From assembly GCA_947448205.1 (NCBI GenBank), contig CANFNL010000010.1:1-36910 (forward strand): a stretch of DNA of 36,910 bases, written 5' to 3'. This DNA comes from Bacteriovoracaceae bacterium (GTDB lineage Bacteria > Bdellovibrionota > Bacteriovoracia > Bacteriovoracales > Bacteriovoracaceae). The position numbers and the translations under genes were made by a program. Shown piece by piece: positions 1-9,974 of the stretch. The stretch's first letter is position 1. Each line of letters begins with the position of its first letter. Below the pieces are notes generated by a model. The model saw only the letters and a list, made by a program, of their open reading frames with translations, had not been told where the DNA came from and did not search any database.

Positions 1-188
1 CCTATTCCTAGAGCTAAGTCTAAGCTTAAGCAACCGGTTGGGATAAATGCCATTTTCTCAACAGTTGTTTTATTGTCGAGCTTCATGATCGCACCTTTAC
101 CAAATTGTTTTTCAATAGCTGAAAGGGCAAGATCAAGGGCCTTTAATTTTTCTGGAGATGGTGAAGTTGATACTTTCTGTAATGACAT
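1..188 (-). CDS. recA: RecA recombinase, N-terminal fragment (runs off window start)
   Basis: Reverse complement from ATG at 188 reads [63 protein letters not shown], the classic RecA N-terminus; GGAGGA Shine-Dalgarno just upstream. Confidence 0.95.
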   Translation of the reverse strand, partial: MSLQKVSTSPSPEKLKALDLALSAIEKQFGKGAIMKLDNKTTVEKMAFIPTGCLSLDLALGI

Positions 189-396
189 GATTCCTCCGAA
201 GTGTGTGACAAAATGCTTACACGTTTTTATTTTTATTGTGAATTCTCTAGCAAAATGTTTTTCCTATTTAATAACCAAAAGAGTGCTATTACTAGACGAA
301 TTAGGTCTAGAATCTCACTATTTGATTAGACAGAAATCAAAACTTGCTACTGAATTAGTTTGTGCGTAGTTTTTGCGTAAGTCAAGCATTGATTTA

Positions 397-885
397 TTAT
401 TTTAAAATAAATTGTGCAATGACTAAGTAGAGCGATCCGGCATAGATCCCGCTAATTATATCATCAATTATTGTTCCATAGCCGTGTTGAACTTTTTTAT
501 CAAAATAAGAAGCTGGCCAAATTTTAGCGATATCAAAAAATCTAAACAAAATAAAAAGTATGAAGAGGTGTAGAAGATTGTGCTCTCTAATGAAAAGCCA
601 GGCCGTGCTCATGCCTAGAACTTCGTCGATGACAATCCATTGAGGATCGTGCAGGTTAAATTCTTTTTGGATAACTTCTGCGATGAAGCAGGAAATAATT
701 GTGACAATGGTAATAAAAGGAATAAAAAGGAAAAAAGGTGGGTGAAATCGACCAATTCCATAAAGTAAAGGAAGGGTTGCTAAAGTTCCCCAGGTACCTG
801 GGGCAAAAGGCAAGTAACCAACTCCGAAAAAGGAGAGGAAAAGTATATCTAGTCTTTTAAGTGGTGGTCGATTATCTTGATTCAT
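397..885 (-). CDS. pgpA: Phosphatidylglycerophosphatase A
   Basis: 162-aa ORF with GVGYLPFAPGTWGTLATLPL and WIVIDEVLGM motifs; proximity to recA is common. Confidence 0.9.
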   Translation of the reverse strand: MNQDNRPPLKRLDILFLSFFGVGYLPFAPGTWGTLATLPLLYGIGRFHPPFFLFIPFITIVTIISCFIAEVIQKEFNLHDPQWIVIDEVLGMSTAWLFIREHNLLHLFILFILFRFFDIAKIWPASYFDKKVQHGYGTIIDDIISGIYAGSLYLVIAQFILK

Positions 886-2174
886 TAGATAATAATTCTA
901 GCGAAAAATGCCCGAGCTTACAAAGGCTAATAATGGATAGACCGAGTTACTTGCAAAAATATATGTTCGACTGGGAAATTCTCGACGTAGTTGTCAGTGG
1001 GAAATCAGCGCTCGATACTAAAAATTTTCTTGGCCCAATGTCTAATATCGAGCAAGTCAATCAATTCTTAAAAGGATATGGTCTCGACCCTGCTGATCAT
1101 GTAACGAAAGCAGAATTATTTGGAAATTTCCAAGAAGCTCTACAATTTATCAAGCGTTATTTCCTTAAAGAAGGAAACCCAGATGGATTGGATTTAAAAT
1201 TACCTAATTCTCTTTTGATGATCTCTGATATTAGCCAACTTTTTTTGATGGCAACAGATGATACACCAACCAAAAGAGAAGATAAATTATGGGCGGAAAT
1301 CATTTTAAAAGTTATGCACACAATTGTTCATGCTGATAAGGATCTTCGATCTAATTATTTTAATATTATTCAAACCCAAATTTTTGATCGTTTTTATAAA
1401 TATATTTTTAGAAGCAGTGACGATAAACTTTTTATTGGAATTAAAGATTCTGAATCGGTAGTCTCTCTTGTGGATTTTGAGACAAAATCAAAAAAAACCC
1501 GCGACAGTGTTATAATTAAACTACTTCATAAAGCTGAAAATGTAGCAGAAGAATTGTTTGATCGAGTTGGTGTTCGCTTCGTTACAGAATCGCGCTTTGA
1601 TACACTTCGAGTTATTCGTTTTTTAGTGGAAAAAAATATCGTTATTCCGCACAATAACAAACCTAGCCGAGCCATAAACACAATGATTGATCTACCCCAG
1701 TTTAAAGAGGCACATCAGCGAGTTATAAAAATGGCTTTAAGAAATAATTTATCAGAGGAGCGTTTTGTTGCAGCAATGGAGAGGGAGATTTTAGATTGCA
1801 ATCTTCAAGGTGAGACCAATGAGCGTAATAAGTTTACCTCTAAGAGTTACCAATCGATACAGTTTACTTGTCGCCAACTCATCGAATATAAAAATCCGTT
1901 CTTACAGGAATTTAATGACCTAAGAAGAATTGCTAAAAATTTAAATTCTGAAGAAAATGAATTAGCAAAACGAGTTTTGAGCATGGATATTTCATTGGTC
2001 GCAAGGGATATTCGTTTCTTTTATCCTTATGAAATTCAAATTGTTGACAAAGTTGCTTTTCAGGAAAACTCGCAAGGTGATGCCTCTCACATAGAGTATA
2101 AAAGAAGTCAGGTGCAATCTGCCTTAAAGCGTATTTTTAAGTCGATGATTGAATTTAAAAATATCAAAATTTAA
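861..2174 (+). CDS. Uncharacterised protein with RelA/SpoT synthetase-like motifs (start may be ATG at 933)
   Basis: 437-aa ORF; KSKKTRDSVIIKLL, LFDRVGVRFV, SKSYQSIQFT and YEIQIVDK...SHIEYK in the order of RSH nucleotidyltransferase motifs. The first 25 nt overlap divergent pgpA, so a later start is plausible. Confidence 0.65.
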   Translation: MVVDYLDSLDNNSSEKCPSLQRLIMDRPSYLQKYMFDWEILDVVVSGKSALDTKNFLGPMSNIEQVNQFLKGYGLDPADHVTKAELFGNFQEALQFIKRYFLKEGNPDGLDLKLPNSLLMISDISQLFLMATDDTPTKREDKLWAEIILKVMHTIVHADKDLRSNYFNIIQTQIFDRFYKYIFRSSDDKLFIGIKDSESVVSLVDFETKSKKTRDSVIIKLLHKAENVAEELFDRVGVRFVTESRFDTLRVIRFLVEKNIVIPHNNKPSRAINTMIDLPQFKEAHQRVIKMALRNNLSEERFVAAMEREILDCNLQGETNERNKFTSKSYQSIQFTCRQLIEYKNPFLQEFNDLRRIAKNLNSEENELAKRVLSMDISLVARDIRFFYPYEIQIVDKVAFQENSQGDASHIEYKRSQVQSALKRIFKSMIEFKNIKI

Positions 2175-3085
2175 TTTCTATTTTCCACTTTATCAATAAA
2201 GCGACCTAGTCTTTGATTAATTAGTTCTGGAAAATCCGCTTGGGGAACGTGGCTGCCATCTTTAACAATGTAGATTTCGCTCTGAGGAAGATTGGTTGTT
2301 AAAATTCTTTGCAAGTAATTTGGAATAATTTTATCTTTATCCCCACCAATGACAAGCGTAGGAGTGTTTATTGATTCAAGGTGATTAATAATGTCGTGGT
2401 CGTGCATAATCTTTAATAGATGAAAGAACAAAGCTTCAGGGAGTTCGCTGATTTTTTTCATGTAAAGCTGAATAAATTCCAAATCAACTTGCTTTTTATT
2501 AAAACCACCATCGAAAATAGCATATTGGGCAATTGGGTTTTTATAAGAATGACTCCAGAAGCTTTTAAAAAATGCAGGATATTTTTTAGTAAAATTTTTT
2601 AGATAAGGCTCAACAATGTCGAATATATTTGAATCAAACATTACATCTTGAGGAGGAATAACTGTTCCTGAAATTAGAACTTGTCCGATCATATCTTCTG
2701 GGTAGCGCCTTGCATGTTCCAGACAAATATTGACTCCCATACTATGTCCAACAAAGATAGATTTTTTGATTTGTAAGTTCTCAATGAGTTCATGAAGATC
2801 TTTAGTAATGTTTGGAAAATTACAAGTTTCTATATCTCCATCCTGAGAAGAAGCGAAATGAAAACGATAATCATGAATCAATATTTGGTAACCTCTTTCT
2901 TCGAAGTAGGGGATTTGAAATTTATAATGATTGTTACTACAAAGTAGTCCATAGATAAATATTAGCACAGGTCTCTTGGAATCAAGATTCTCTGTTGAAA
3001 AGTTAGTATTATAAAATATTCGTATTCCATCTTTTGTATAGAAATAATTAGGATGATTTTTTTTAAACACGAGTAGTTCCTTCAA
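2171..3085 (-). CDS. Alpha/beta hydrolase
   Basis: GHSMGVN nucleophile elbow, FIYGLLCSN oxyanion region, GGDKDKIIP and DGSHVP (Asp/His) motifs. Confidence 0.85.
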   Translation of the reverse strand: MKELLVFKKNHPNYFYTKDGIRIFYNTNFSTENLDSKRPVLIFIYGLLCSNNHYKFQIPYFEERGYQILIHDYRFHFASSQDGDIETCNFPNITKDLHELIENLQIKKSIFVGHSMGVNICLEHARRYPEDMIGQVLISGTVIPPQDVMFDSNIFDIVEPYLKNFTKKYPAFFKSFWSHSYKNPIAQYAIFDGGFNKKQVDLEFIQLYMKKISELPEALFFHLLKIMHDHDIINHLESINTPTLVIGGDKDKIIPNYLQRILTTNLPQSEIYIVKDGSHVPQADFPELINQRLGRFIDKVENRN

Positions 3086-3488
3086 GTTCGATTAATACTT
3101 CTTCGATGAAGTCCAATGCAAATTTAAGTTCAGGCGCCTCTTTGCTAAATTCTTCATAGGTTGCAGAAAAATCTTCGACCCTGTTTGTGAGAGCATAGTT
3201 TATTATACGAATATTGTGAGAAGCAAAAGAGAGAGTATCATTAATATGTAATTTTAAACTACCACTTAGCTTTTTCCCATTAATGAAAAAATAGGGAGAT
3301 TGGGGGGAACTTTGGATAATAAGTTGATTTTGAACTATTTTTAAAGTGAGATATTTTAGTGGAAGTTCTCGATTAAGAAAAACAAGGTCATTTTTTTTAG
3401 ATCGTCCAATACTTATTTGATCGAATTCATATTCATAGAGCCCTAGAGCTAGTGGTTCGCTACTGTTAATTACTTCGATATGGATCAT
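3063..3488 (-). CDS. FHA-domain protein
   Basis: IGRSKKNDLVF...FINGKKLSGSLKLHINDTLSFASHNIRI matches the FHA pattern. Confidence 0.75.
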   Translation of the reverse strand: MIHIEVINSSEPLALGLYEYEFDQISIGRSKKNDLVFLNRELPLKYLTLKIVQNQLIIQSSPQSPYFFINGKKLSGSLKLHINDTLSFASHNIRIINYALTNRVEDFSATYEEFSKEAPELKFALDFIEEVLIELEGTTRV

Positions 3489-3515
3489 GAAATTATTATA
3501 ACAAAAAAATCGTTG

Positions 3516-5708
3516 TTAGACTGTAGTGAAAATTCGTTCATCCTCAGCGTATTTAATTAATAGTTTTTCGACTTCAGAATCTTTATTTTGAATCAATTGG
3601 TAGGCATCCTCTCTAGCTTCATATAAAATATCGGAATGTAAAACAATATTAGCTAGCCGTTTTTGGGTAGCACTTCCTGATTGATCTGTACCAAAAAGAT
3701 CACCTTCTCCTCGGATTTTTAAATCTTCTTCGGAAATCTTGAAACCATCAGTGTTATTTTCAATAACTTTCAATCTCTCCATACTTAAATTGGAAATACT
3801 TTTGTCGTTAACAAGAAAACAAAAGCCAGGTTTATCGCCTCTGCCCACACGACCTCTGAGTTGGTGAAGTGAAGATAGACCAAATCGTTCGGGATTCATA
3901 ATTGCCATAACTGTAGCATTAATTACATTTATTCCCACTTCAATTACACTTGTAGAAACTAAAATATCAATTTTATGATCTTTGAAGGCTTGAAACATTT
4001 CACTTTTTTCATCTGATTTCATTTGGCCGTGAAGACCTTCGACAACATACTCTGGAAAATATTTTTTGAATTGCTCGAGAATATTAACTAGGTTATGAAA
4101 ATCCTGATCAACTTCAAGGCTCTCATTTATAGCAGGAACAACAATATAAATCTGCTCTTTTAAAGTAAGTCTTGTTTTTATAAAATTTAAAAACTGTTGG
4201 TATTTGTCGACAGTAACAATTCGAGTTTTATGCCCTTTGCGGCCAGATGGCATAACTTTTATTGTCGAAATATCTAAATCACCATATTGAGTAAGCGAGA
4301 GTGATCTTGGTATTGGAGTAGCAGACATTATTAGACAGTGAGCACCAGTTGTTTTGCTTATCAGTCTTATACGTTGGTCAACTCCAAATTTATGTTGCTC
4401 GTCTATAATGGCAAGCCCTAATTCCTTAAAGTGAACGCTTTTTTGTATCAGAGAGTGAGTTCCAATTATAAAATCAATTTTGCCTTCTTCTAAATCTTTT
4501 TGAATTATTTTTTTTTCTTTAGCCGCAGTTGAGCCTAGCAGTAGTCGAATATTGTATTGAGAGGAATTAAAGAGTTCCTTGGAACTCATAAAATGTTGGA
4601 TTGCCAATGCTTCTGTCGGACACATCAATGCTACTTGTGCCTTATTTGCAATAACGATCATGGCTGCGAGCATAGCTATCGTCGTTTTTCCACAACCAAC
4701 ATCTCCTTGAACCAATCTCATCATTGGATGAGCACCGGACAAATCTGCAATTACATCTAGCATTGCTTTTATTTGGTCATTGGTTAAATTATAAGGATAG
4801 CGCGAACAAAAATTTTCGAAGTCAGCTTGTTCAACTTTATAATTTTTTGCAAGTGGTTTTTTAAAATACTGTCGGCGAAGATGTATTTTGATTTGATCTA
4901 AGAAAAACTCCTCATAAATTAAACGCTTTTCAGCGTTCGATTCAAGTTCAGGAGTAGGTTTTACTTTGGCATGTATCACTTTAAAAGCTTCAGAAATTGA
5001 GAGAAATTTTTTTTTATCAATGAGGCTCTTTGGTAGTGTTTCTGGAATATTATTCCAAAGCTCGTTAGGGATTTTATCGAAAATTTTTTTTATATATATG
5101 CCTGAAATTGTATTAACTGTAGGATACTGAATTTTAAGTTCATTTGAAACTGTAACAAAAGGAGAGTCGCTTTCAACAGATTCAATTTGAAAAAAGTCAG
5201 GATTAGTAAATTGTAATTGACCATTAAAGACGCTGGCTTCACCCATGAATTCGATATAGGTTGCTTTGGAAATTTTGTCTTTTACCGAGCCATAGCTATT
5301 AAACCACTTTAGAGAGACAATTTTATCAGACAGGGTGTCTTGGACGTGAACCATGACATTGTAAAGCATGGCCCGAGCTTTGCCTTTAATTTTAAAATTG
5401 GGCTTGGCTTGAATATTTAAAATCTTTGCTCTTCCAATAAAGAGACGGCCCTCTTCAATAAAATCAAAATTACGAAGAGGGGGAAGTTCAACTACTCGCA
5501 AAGGAAAAATCCAAAGCATATCTTCTAAATCAAGAATTCCAGCAGCGTTAAGTTTTTCAATAGATTTAATTGAAGCTTTGCCAAGCAAAGCTTCAAGACT
5601 AGATGACCAGGTAAGTATTTTAGTCGATGAATTCAAACGATTCAATTTCATACTCCACATCACCCTTTGGAGCTTTGACGATAATTGTATCGCCTTCCTC
5701 TTTTCCAA
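3516..5708 (-). CDS. recG: ATP-dependent DNA helicase RecG (true start probably Met near 5651-5660)
   Basis: QGDVGCGKT Walker A, IIDEQHKFGVDQR, MSATPIPRSL, RGRVGRGDKPGFC; the N-terminus overlaps greA, so an internal Met is likelier. Confidence 0.93.
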   Translation of the reverse strand: MEKRKAIQLSSKLQRVMWSMKLNRLNSSTKILTWSSSLEALLGKASIKSIEKLNAAGILDLEDMLWIFPLRVVELPPLRNFDFIEEGRLFIGRAKILNIQAKPNFKIKGKARAMLYNVMVHVQDTLSDKIVSLKWFNSYGSVKDKISKATYIEFMGEASVFNGQLQFTNPDFFQIESVESDSPFVTVSNELKIQYPTVNTISGIYIKKIFDKIPNELWNNIPETLPKSLIDKKKFLSISEAFKVIHAKVKPTPELESNAEKRLIYEEFFLDQIKIHLRRQYFKKPLAKNYKVEQADFENFCSRYPYNLTNDQIKAMLDVIADLSGAHPMMRLVQGDVGCGKTTIAMLAAMIVIANKAQVALMCPTEALAIQHFMSSKELFNSSQYNIRLLLGSTAAKEKKIIQKDLEEGKIDFIIGTHSLIQKSVHFKELGLAIIDEQHKFGVDQRIRLISKTTGAHCLIMSATPIPRSLSLTQYGDLDISTIKVMPSGRKGHKTRIVTVDKYQQFLNFIKTRLTLKEQIYIVVPAINESLEVDQDFHNLVNILEQFKKYFPEYVVEGLHGQMKSDEKSEMFQAFKDHKIDILVSTSVIEVGINVINATVMAIMNPERFGLSSLHQLRGRVGRGDKPGFCFLVNDKSISNLSMERLKVIENNTDGFKISEEDLKIRGEGDLFGTDQSGSATQKRLANIVLHSDILYEAREDAYQLIQNKDSEVEKLLIKYAEDERIFTTV

Positions 5709-6096
5709 TAAGTGCTCTACCTAGTGGACTGCTATAAGAAATTTTATTTTCTTTAAACTCTGCTTCATCATCACCAACAACTTTATAGATGTGCCTTGTT
5801 CCTTTTTCAGTGTCGTGTAGTGTAACAGAGGCACCAAAGACAATTTTAGAGCTTTTTATTTTTGAGACTTCAATTACTCTTGATCTAGCGATAATCCCTT
5901 GCAGTTGCGAGATTCTGCCTTCGACAATTGATTGCCTCTCTTTAGCTGAATGGTATTCGGCATTTTCTTTTAGGTCGCCAAGTTCGCGGGCCTCAGAGAT
6001 AGCCACTTTAATTTCTTCGCGCTCAACTTTAACCAAATGATTAAGTTCAGCTTCAATTTTATTTTTTCCGGCCAAGGTTATAGGTACTTCATCCAT
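5620..6096 (-). CDS. greA: Transcription elongation factor GreA
   Basis: 158 aa; coiled-coil EARELGDLKENAEYHSAKERQ and C-terminal SPLGRALIGKEEGD. Confidence 0.93.
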   Translation of the reverse strand: MDEVPITLAGKNKIEAELNHLVKVEREEIKVAISEARELGDLKENAEYHSAKERQSIVEGRISQLQGIIARSRVIEVSKIKSSKIVFGASVTLHDTEKGTRHIYKVVGDDEAEFKENKISYSSPLGRALIGKEEGDTIIVKAPKGDVEYEIESFEFID

Positions 6097-6114
6097 AGAG
6101 ATTTCCTTTCAATT

Positions 6115-6432
6115 TTATTTTTTAAAGAGTGCATCGGCAGAACTAATCAAGGCCTCTTTAGAAGGACCGTTTGTACTTCCATCAGAGAGAATGAAATAGT
6201 CGCAAAAGTTATCTTTTTCTTTATCAACCACACGGTCTGCGTTTGTTTCATGACATTCGTTATAGACTTTAGGATCAAAGAATTTACACATTCTACAACA
6301 ATGCAGACTCTTAGAGCAATAGGGACATTCTTCAGTTCTCGTGATTTTGAACTGACCTAAAACAGGGATGCTTTTTTGACAACTATAACATTTAAAACTT
6401 TGAGGGTTTTGATTTATCATTAAAAACTCCAT
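6115..6432 (-). CDS. Small Cys-rich zinc-ribbon-like protein
   Basis: CYSCQK, CPYCSKSLHCCRMCKFFDP Cys pairs; start could be Met5 (MINQNPQ). Confidence 0.6.
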   Translation of the reverse strand: MEFLMINQNPQSFKCYSCQKSIPVLGQFKITRTEECPYCSKSLHCCRMCKFFDPKVYNECHETNADRVVDKEKDNFCDYFILSDGSTNGPSKEALISSADALFKK

Positions 6433-7028
6433 TCTTTGGCCAAGCCAATTTTTAATCCAGAAAAGTCTAATCGACTTTCTCGGTCATCTCCTGGATTGAA
6501 GTAAATTTTAGGAAGATTGCGCTTGTTATATTCCTCTATCGATCTATTGAGATTGACTTCGTTGCCAACTTCTAAAGTTCGAGCAATGAGAAAATTTACT
6601 AAGATAGTCGCACTGCCAGAAATAATATAAATCTGGCGGTCTTGAGAGTTTGAACTAAAAAAACCTAGCAGTAAAAGTCCGGTGCCGGCCGATCCTATAA
6701 TGGCATTTGGCCAATGAATAGCTGAGTTTTTTTGATATGTATTTAAATACTCCAAGGCAATTGGATCTTTTTCGAGATGATAGCGAAGGCCTTCTCCCTT
6801 TTCAGATGCATTGGAATCAACCAAAACCTCTTGAAAATTAATAACAGCAACACGACTGCATGTTTGAACAGCATTCGCAGTTTGATTGCAGATGATTCCA
6901 AATAAAATGAACAACAAAAGAAAATTACGCAATTTTACCTCTATTTTGATTTTATGATTATAATATAGCCATACCCTATTCAAAAGGTTTTTCATGGATT
7001 TGATTAGAGCTGGCTTAGGATTGACCAA
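6420..7028 (-). CDS. Hypothetical exported protein (start likely internal)
   Basis: Long ORF with hydrophobic NFLLLFILFGIICNQTANA signal-like segment and a second TM stretch; annotated start overlaps divergent ubiB. Confidence 0.55.
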   Translation of the reverse strand: MVNPKPALIKSMKNLLNRVWLYYNHKIKIEVKLRNFLLLFILFGIICNQTANAVQTCSRVAVINFQEVLVDSNASEKGEGLRYHLEKDPIALEYLNTYQKNSAIHWPNAIIGSAGTGLLLLGFFSSNSQDRQIYIISGSATILVNFLIARTLEVGNEVNLNRSIEEYNKRNLPKIYFNPGDDRESRLDFSGLKIGLAKEWSF

Positions 7029-8721
7029 AACAATTAGAAACGTGGGGCGCTTGCAAGAGATTGTCCTAGTTTTTGCTCGTCATGGTTTTGATGAGTTTAT
7101 AACAAACACCGTCACAGGTAAAATACCGAATTTTGTTCTACCTAAATCAAAAAAACGCATTTCTGAAGAATTGGCCAATAAGTCAGAAAAAGACTGGAAC
7201 CAAGTGTTGGGCTTCCGCCTGCGTAAATGTTTTGAGGAATTGGGCCCCGCTTTCATTAAATTCGGTCAACTCTTAAGTTCTAGAGAGGATATTTTTCATC
7301 CATCTTTCATTGATGAAATGAAAATGTTGAGGGATAAAGTGCGACCTATTCCCTACTTGGAAGTTGTTCCAATTATTGAGAAAGCACTTGGAAAAAAAAT
7401 CAATGAGGTGTTTAAATTTGTAGACCCTAAAGCGATTGGTACTGCTTCAATTGGTGTTGTTTTTAGGGCCGTACTTTTGGATGGCACACCGGTTGTCATA
7501 AAAGTGAGAAGGCCTGGTATTGAGCGTGAGATTGAAACAGATTTTTCGATTCTCATGTTTCTTGCTGTACAGGCAGAAAAAGTAAGCACTGAATTGCGAT
7601 ACCTGGGAGTCTCGAGAGTTATTAATGATTTTTCTTTTACTTTGCAAAGAGAGCTTAATTTTAATATCGAAGCTCTCAATTGTGAGAGGCTGAAAAAAAA
7701 CCTAGAAAAGCATGATGAGAAAAATCTTTATTATATTCCAAAAGTATTCAAAGAATATTTAGCCGAAGATGTATTGGTCATTGAAGAGTTAAAAGGAATA
7801 CCGTTTAGCCGCGATGATCTTATTTTAGAAAAAGGTGAAGAAGTTGCACCCAAACTAGAATATGGGATTCAGCTTTTTCTTAAAACTTTTTTAAAGGATG
7901 GTTTTTTTCATGCCGACCTCCATGGTGGTAATTTCTTTTATTTGAATGAAGGAATTAATAGTGGAAAAATCGGATTGATCGATTTTGGTCTTATGGGCAG
8001 TCTTAGCAAAAACGGACGGCATCATTTTATTGCCATTGTCTTTGCTCTCTTGTCTTATAATTATGAAAATTTAGTCTATGAATTTCTCGATGTCGCAGAA
8101 TACGACAATATTCCAGACATAGATGGACTTATTCGTGATGTAAGAGACGGCTTAAGTCCCTTTGTAGGCTTATCAGTTAAGCAGACAAATTTTTCTGACT
8201 TATTGAATGTCGTTATCAATACACTTAAGAAGCATCAAATCTATTTACCAAGAGAGTGGTATATTATTTTCAGGGCGCTTATAACCATTGATGGAGTCGG
8301 AAAATCTTTAGGAATAGATCTCAATATTTTTGGAATTCTTGAAGGCGATATAAATGAAATTGTTCAAAGTACATTCAATAAAGAAGAATTAATGGAAGAG
8401 GCTGCTTGGGCGGCCAGAGACTTAACGGCTTCAGTGCGTATACTTCCTAGGCACATAAGATGGTTTTTGCGTGACTTTGCTAAAAAAGGTTATGCCATTG
8501 AAATTAAAAATACAGGCTATGAACGAGAGTTTACTTCGGCGATAGGAGCGGTAATTTTTTTAAGCTTCTCACTGCTTGCGGGTGTCTTCATATTTTCAGG
8601 TGTGTATTTGATAGGGAATAAAGAGATACTAAATTGGATAAATATCCCCACTGTAAGCTGGATTTTTTGGAGCTTGGGGCTATTGCTTTTTGCTTCGGGG
8701 TTGGGCTCTCTTAAGAAATGA
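6994..8721 (+). CDS. UbiB/ABC1/AarF family atypical kinase
   Basis: GPAFIKFGQLLSSREDIFHP, AIGTASIGVVFRA, FHADLHGGNFF, GLIDFGLMG motifs; C-terminal TM pair. Confidence 0.92.
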   Translation: MDLIRAGLGLTKTIRNVGRLQEIVLVFARHGFDEFITNTVTGKIPNFVLPKSKKRISEELANKSEKDWNQVLGFRLRKCFEELGPAFIKFGQLLSSREDIFHPSFIDEMKMLRDKVRPIPYLEVVPIIEKALGKKINEVFKFVDPKAIGTASIGVVFRAVLLDGTPVVIKVRRPGIEREIETDFSILMFLAVQAEKVSTELRYLGVSRVINDFSFTLQRELNFNIEALNCERLKKNLEKHDEKNLYYIPKVFKEYLAEDVLVIEELKGIPFSRDDLILEKGEEVAPKLEYGIQLFLKTFLKDGFFHADLHGGNFFYLNEGINSGKIGLIDFGLMGSLSKNGRHHFIAIVFALLSYNYENLVYEFLDVAEYDNIPDIDGLIRDVRDGLSPFVGLSVKQTNFSDLLNVVINTLKKHQIYLPREWYIIFRALITIDGVGKSLGIDLNIFGILEGDINEIVQSTFNKEELMEEAAWAARDLTASVRILPRHIRWFLRDFAKKGYAIEIKNTGYEREFTSAIGAVIFLSFSLLAGVFIFSGVYLIGNKEILNWINIPTVSWIFWSLGLLLFASGLGSLKK

Positions 8722-8750
8722 AGGGGAACAATTAAAGGCAACTTCTTTTT

Positions 8751-9806
8751 TTATATGCTATCTGCTCCCGTTATATATAGAGACAAGTCATACTTTGCAA
8801 ATTCCACTAAAGGTTTAGGTCCAAATAAATATTGCAAAAAATCTTTATAGCTCACTTTAAATTTATCCTCTCTATATTGAAATTCAATGAGGTTATCTTG
8901 AGTATTGAGAATTCTTAATTCATTTTTTGTGATTTCTGCTAGAAATATGTTCAGGATTTCAGATGAAGCTATTTTGATAAATGAGGTATAAAAGACTTCA
9001 CTATGAGGAAAACTTTCAAGTTCTGTTTCTGGCAGCCAGACTTTAAATTGCGTTAATTCTCGAGCGAAAGAGAGGAAGTCTCTTTTATTGGAACAAGATA
9101 TTTCGTGTATAATATGGGTTAAGTCTCGTCCTTTATTGATGCAGAAATACTTATTAATAATTTTCTCTTTATTTTTTTTCACATAAAGATCAATTGAGCT
9201 CATCTCTCTAATGATTGACCACTCTTTGTCTTCTCTTTTAATCGTAAAAAAATATTTCTCATTGAAGTTCTTGTAACAAGCAACGACTTCATCGAATTCT
9301 TTATCACTTAATTGATCAAATGTTTTTTTTTCAAACCCCAAAGGCTTATCCGCTGAAATTAAATTTCGATTTCCTGTCTGAACCAAGCCTCCTGTGCGAA
9401 AAAAAGAAAATTTTTCATAAATATTTTCAAGATCACTCCATAAAATAAAAAGTCCTACTTTTTCTTGGTATTGAACAAGTGCATGATTCATTAAGTTTTT
9501 AAACAAACCAGCTCCACGGTGTTTTTTGTGGGTAACAATCCCTCCGATTAGGGCTACGCTGATTTCGGATTCTCCTTTAATCATCTTTCTTAGGCATACT
9601 CCTAAGTGGGCTACGACACGATTTGTCTCTTGTTCTACATAGAGAAAACAATTATCAAAATTAAGTGGATTGACTAAAGGAGCGAAGTCTCTCTCGTAGT
9701 GGTGATTATTTGTATAATGAAACTCTTCTTCTATCAGGGAGATTACTTCTTCGAAATATTCAGGATTATCAGAAAGTGTTGTTAAGACTAGATTATTTTG
9801 GTTCAT
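8751..9806 (-). CDS. GNAT-family N-acetyltransferase with C-terminal extension
   Basis: VALIGGIVTHKKHRGAGLFKNLMNHAL resembles the GNAT acetyl-CoA binding motif. Confidence 0.75.
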   Translation of the reverse strand: MNQNNLVLTTLSDNPEYFEEVISLIEEEFHYTNNHHYERDFAPLVNPLNFDNCFLYVEQETNRVVAHLGVCLRKMIKGESEISVALIGGIVTHKKHRGAGLFKNLMNHALVQYQEKVGLFILWSDLENIYEKFSFFRTGGLVQTGNRNLISADKPLGFEKKTFDQLSDKEFDEVVACYKNFNEKYFFTIKREDKEWSIIREMSSIDLYVKKNKEKIINKYFCINKGRDLTHIIHEISCSNKRDFLSFARELTQFKVWLPETELESFPHSEVFYTSFIKIASSEILNIFLAEITKNELRILNTQDNLIEFQYREDKFKVSYKDFLQYLFGPKPLVEFAKYDLSLYITGADSI

Positions 9807-9947
9807 TTGATCATTTTACAGACGGCCTGGAATAAATTGTCTATTTTTCTTTCAAAAAAATGCAAGAGCATTTTTGTACGGAATTTATTTTTATGATAAT
9901 ACAATAGGTTAGCAAAAAAAAATGTCTAAAAAGTGTTCACTTTTTTC

Positions 9948-9974
9948 TAAAGTTTATTTTTAGAGCGTCGATTA
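9948..9974 (+). promoter_or_regulatory. Sigma28 (FliA)-type promoter upstream of flagellin 1
   Basis: TAAA at 9948-9951, exactly 15 nt, GTCGATTA at 9967-9974 (consensus TAAA-N15-GCCGATAA). Confidence 0.75.

Noticed and set aside
73-369. 98-aa + strand ORF
   Set aside because: Antisense to the recA N-terminus and its promoter region; no plausible protein motif.
7353-7679. Minus-strand ORFs in ubiB (7353, 7447)
   Set aside because: Antisense shadow ORFs of a conserved kinase gene.
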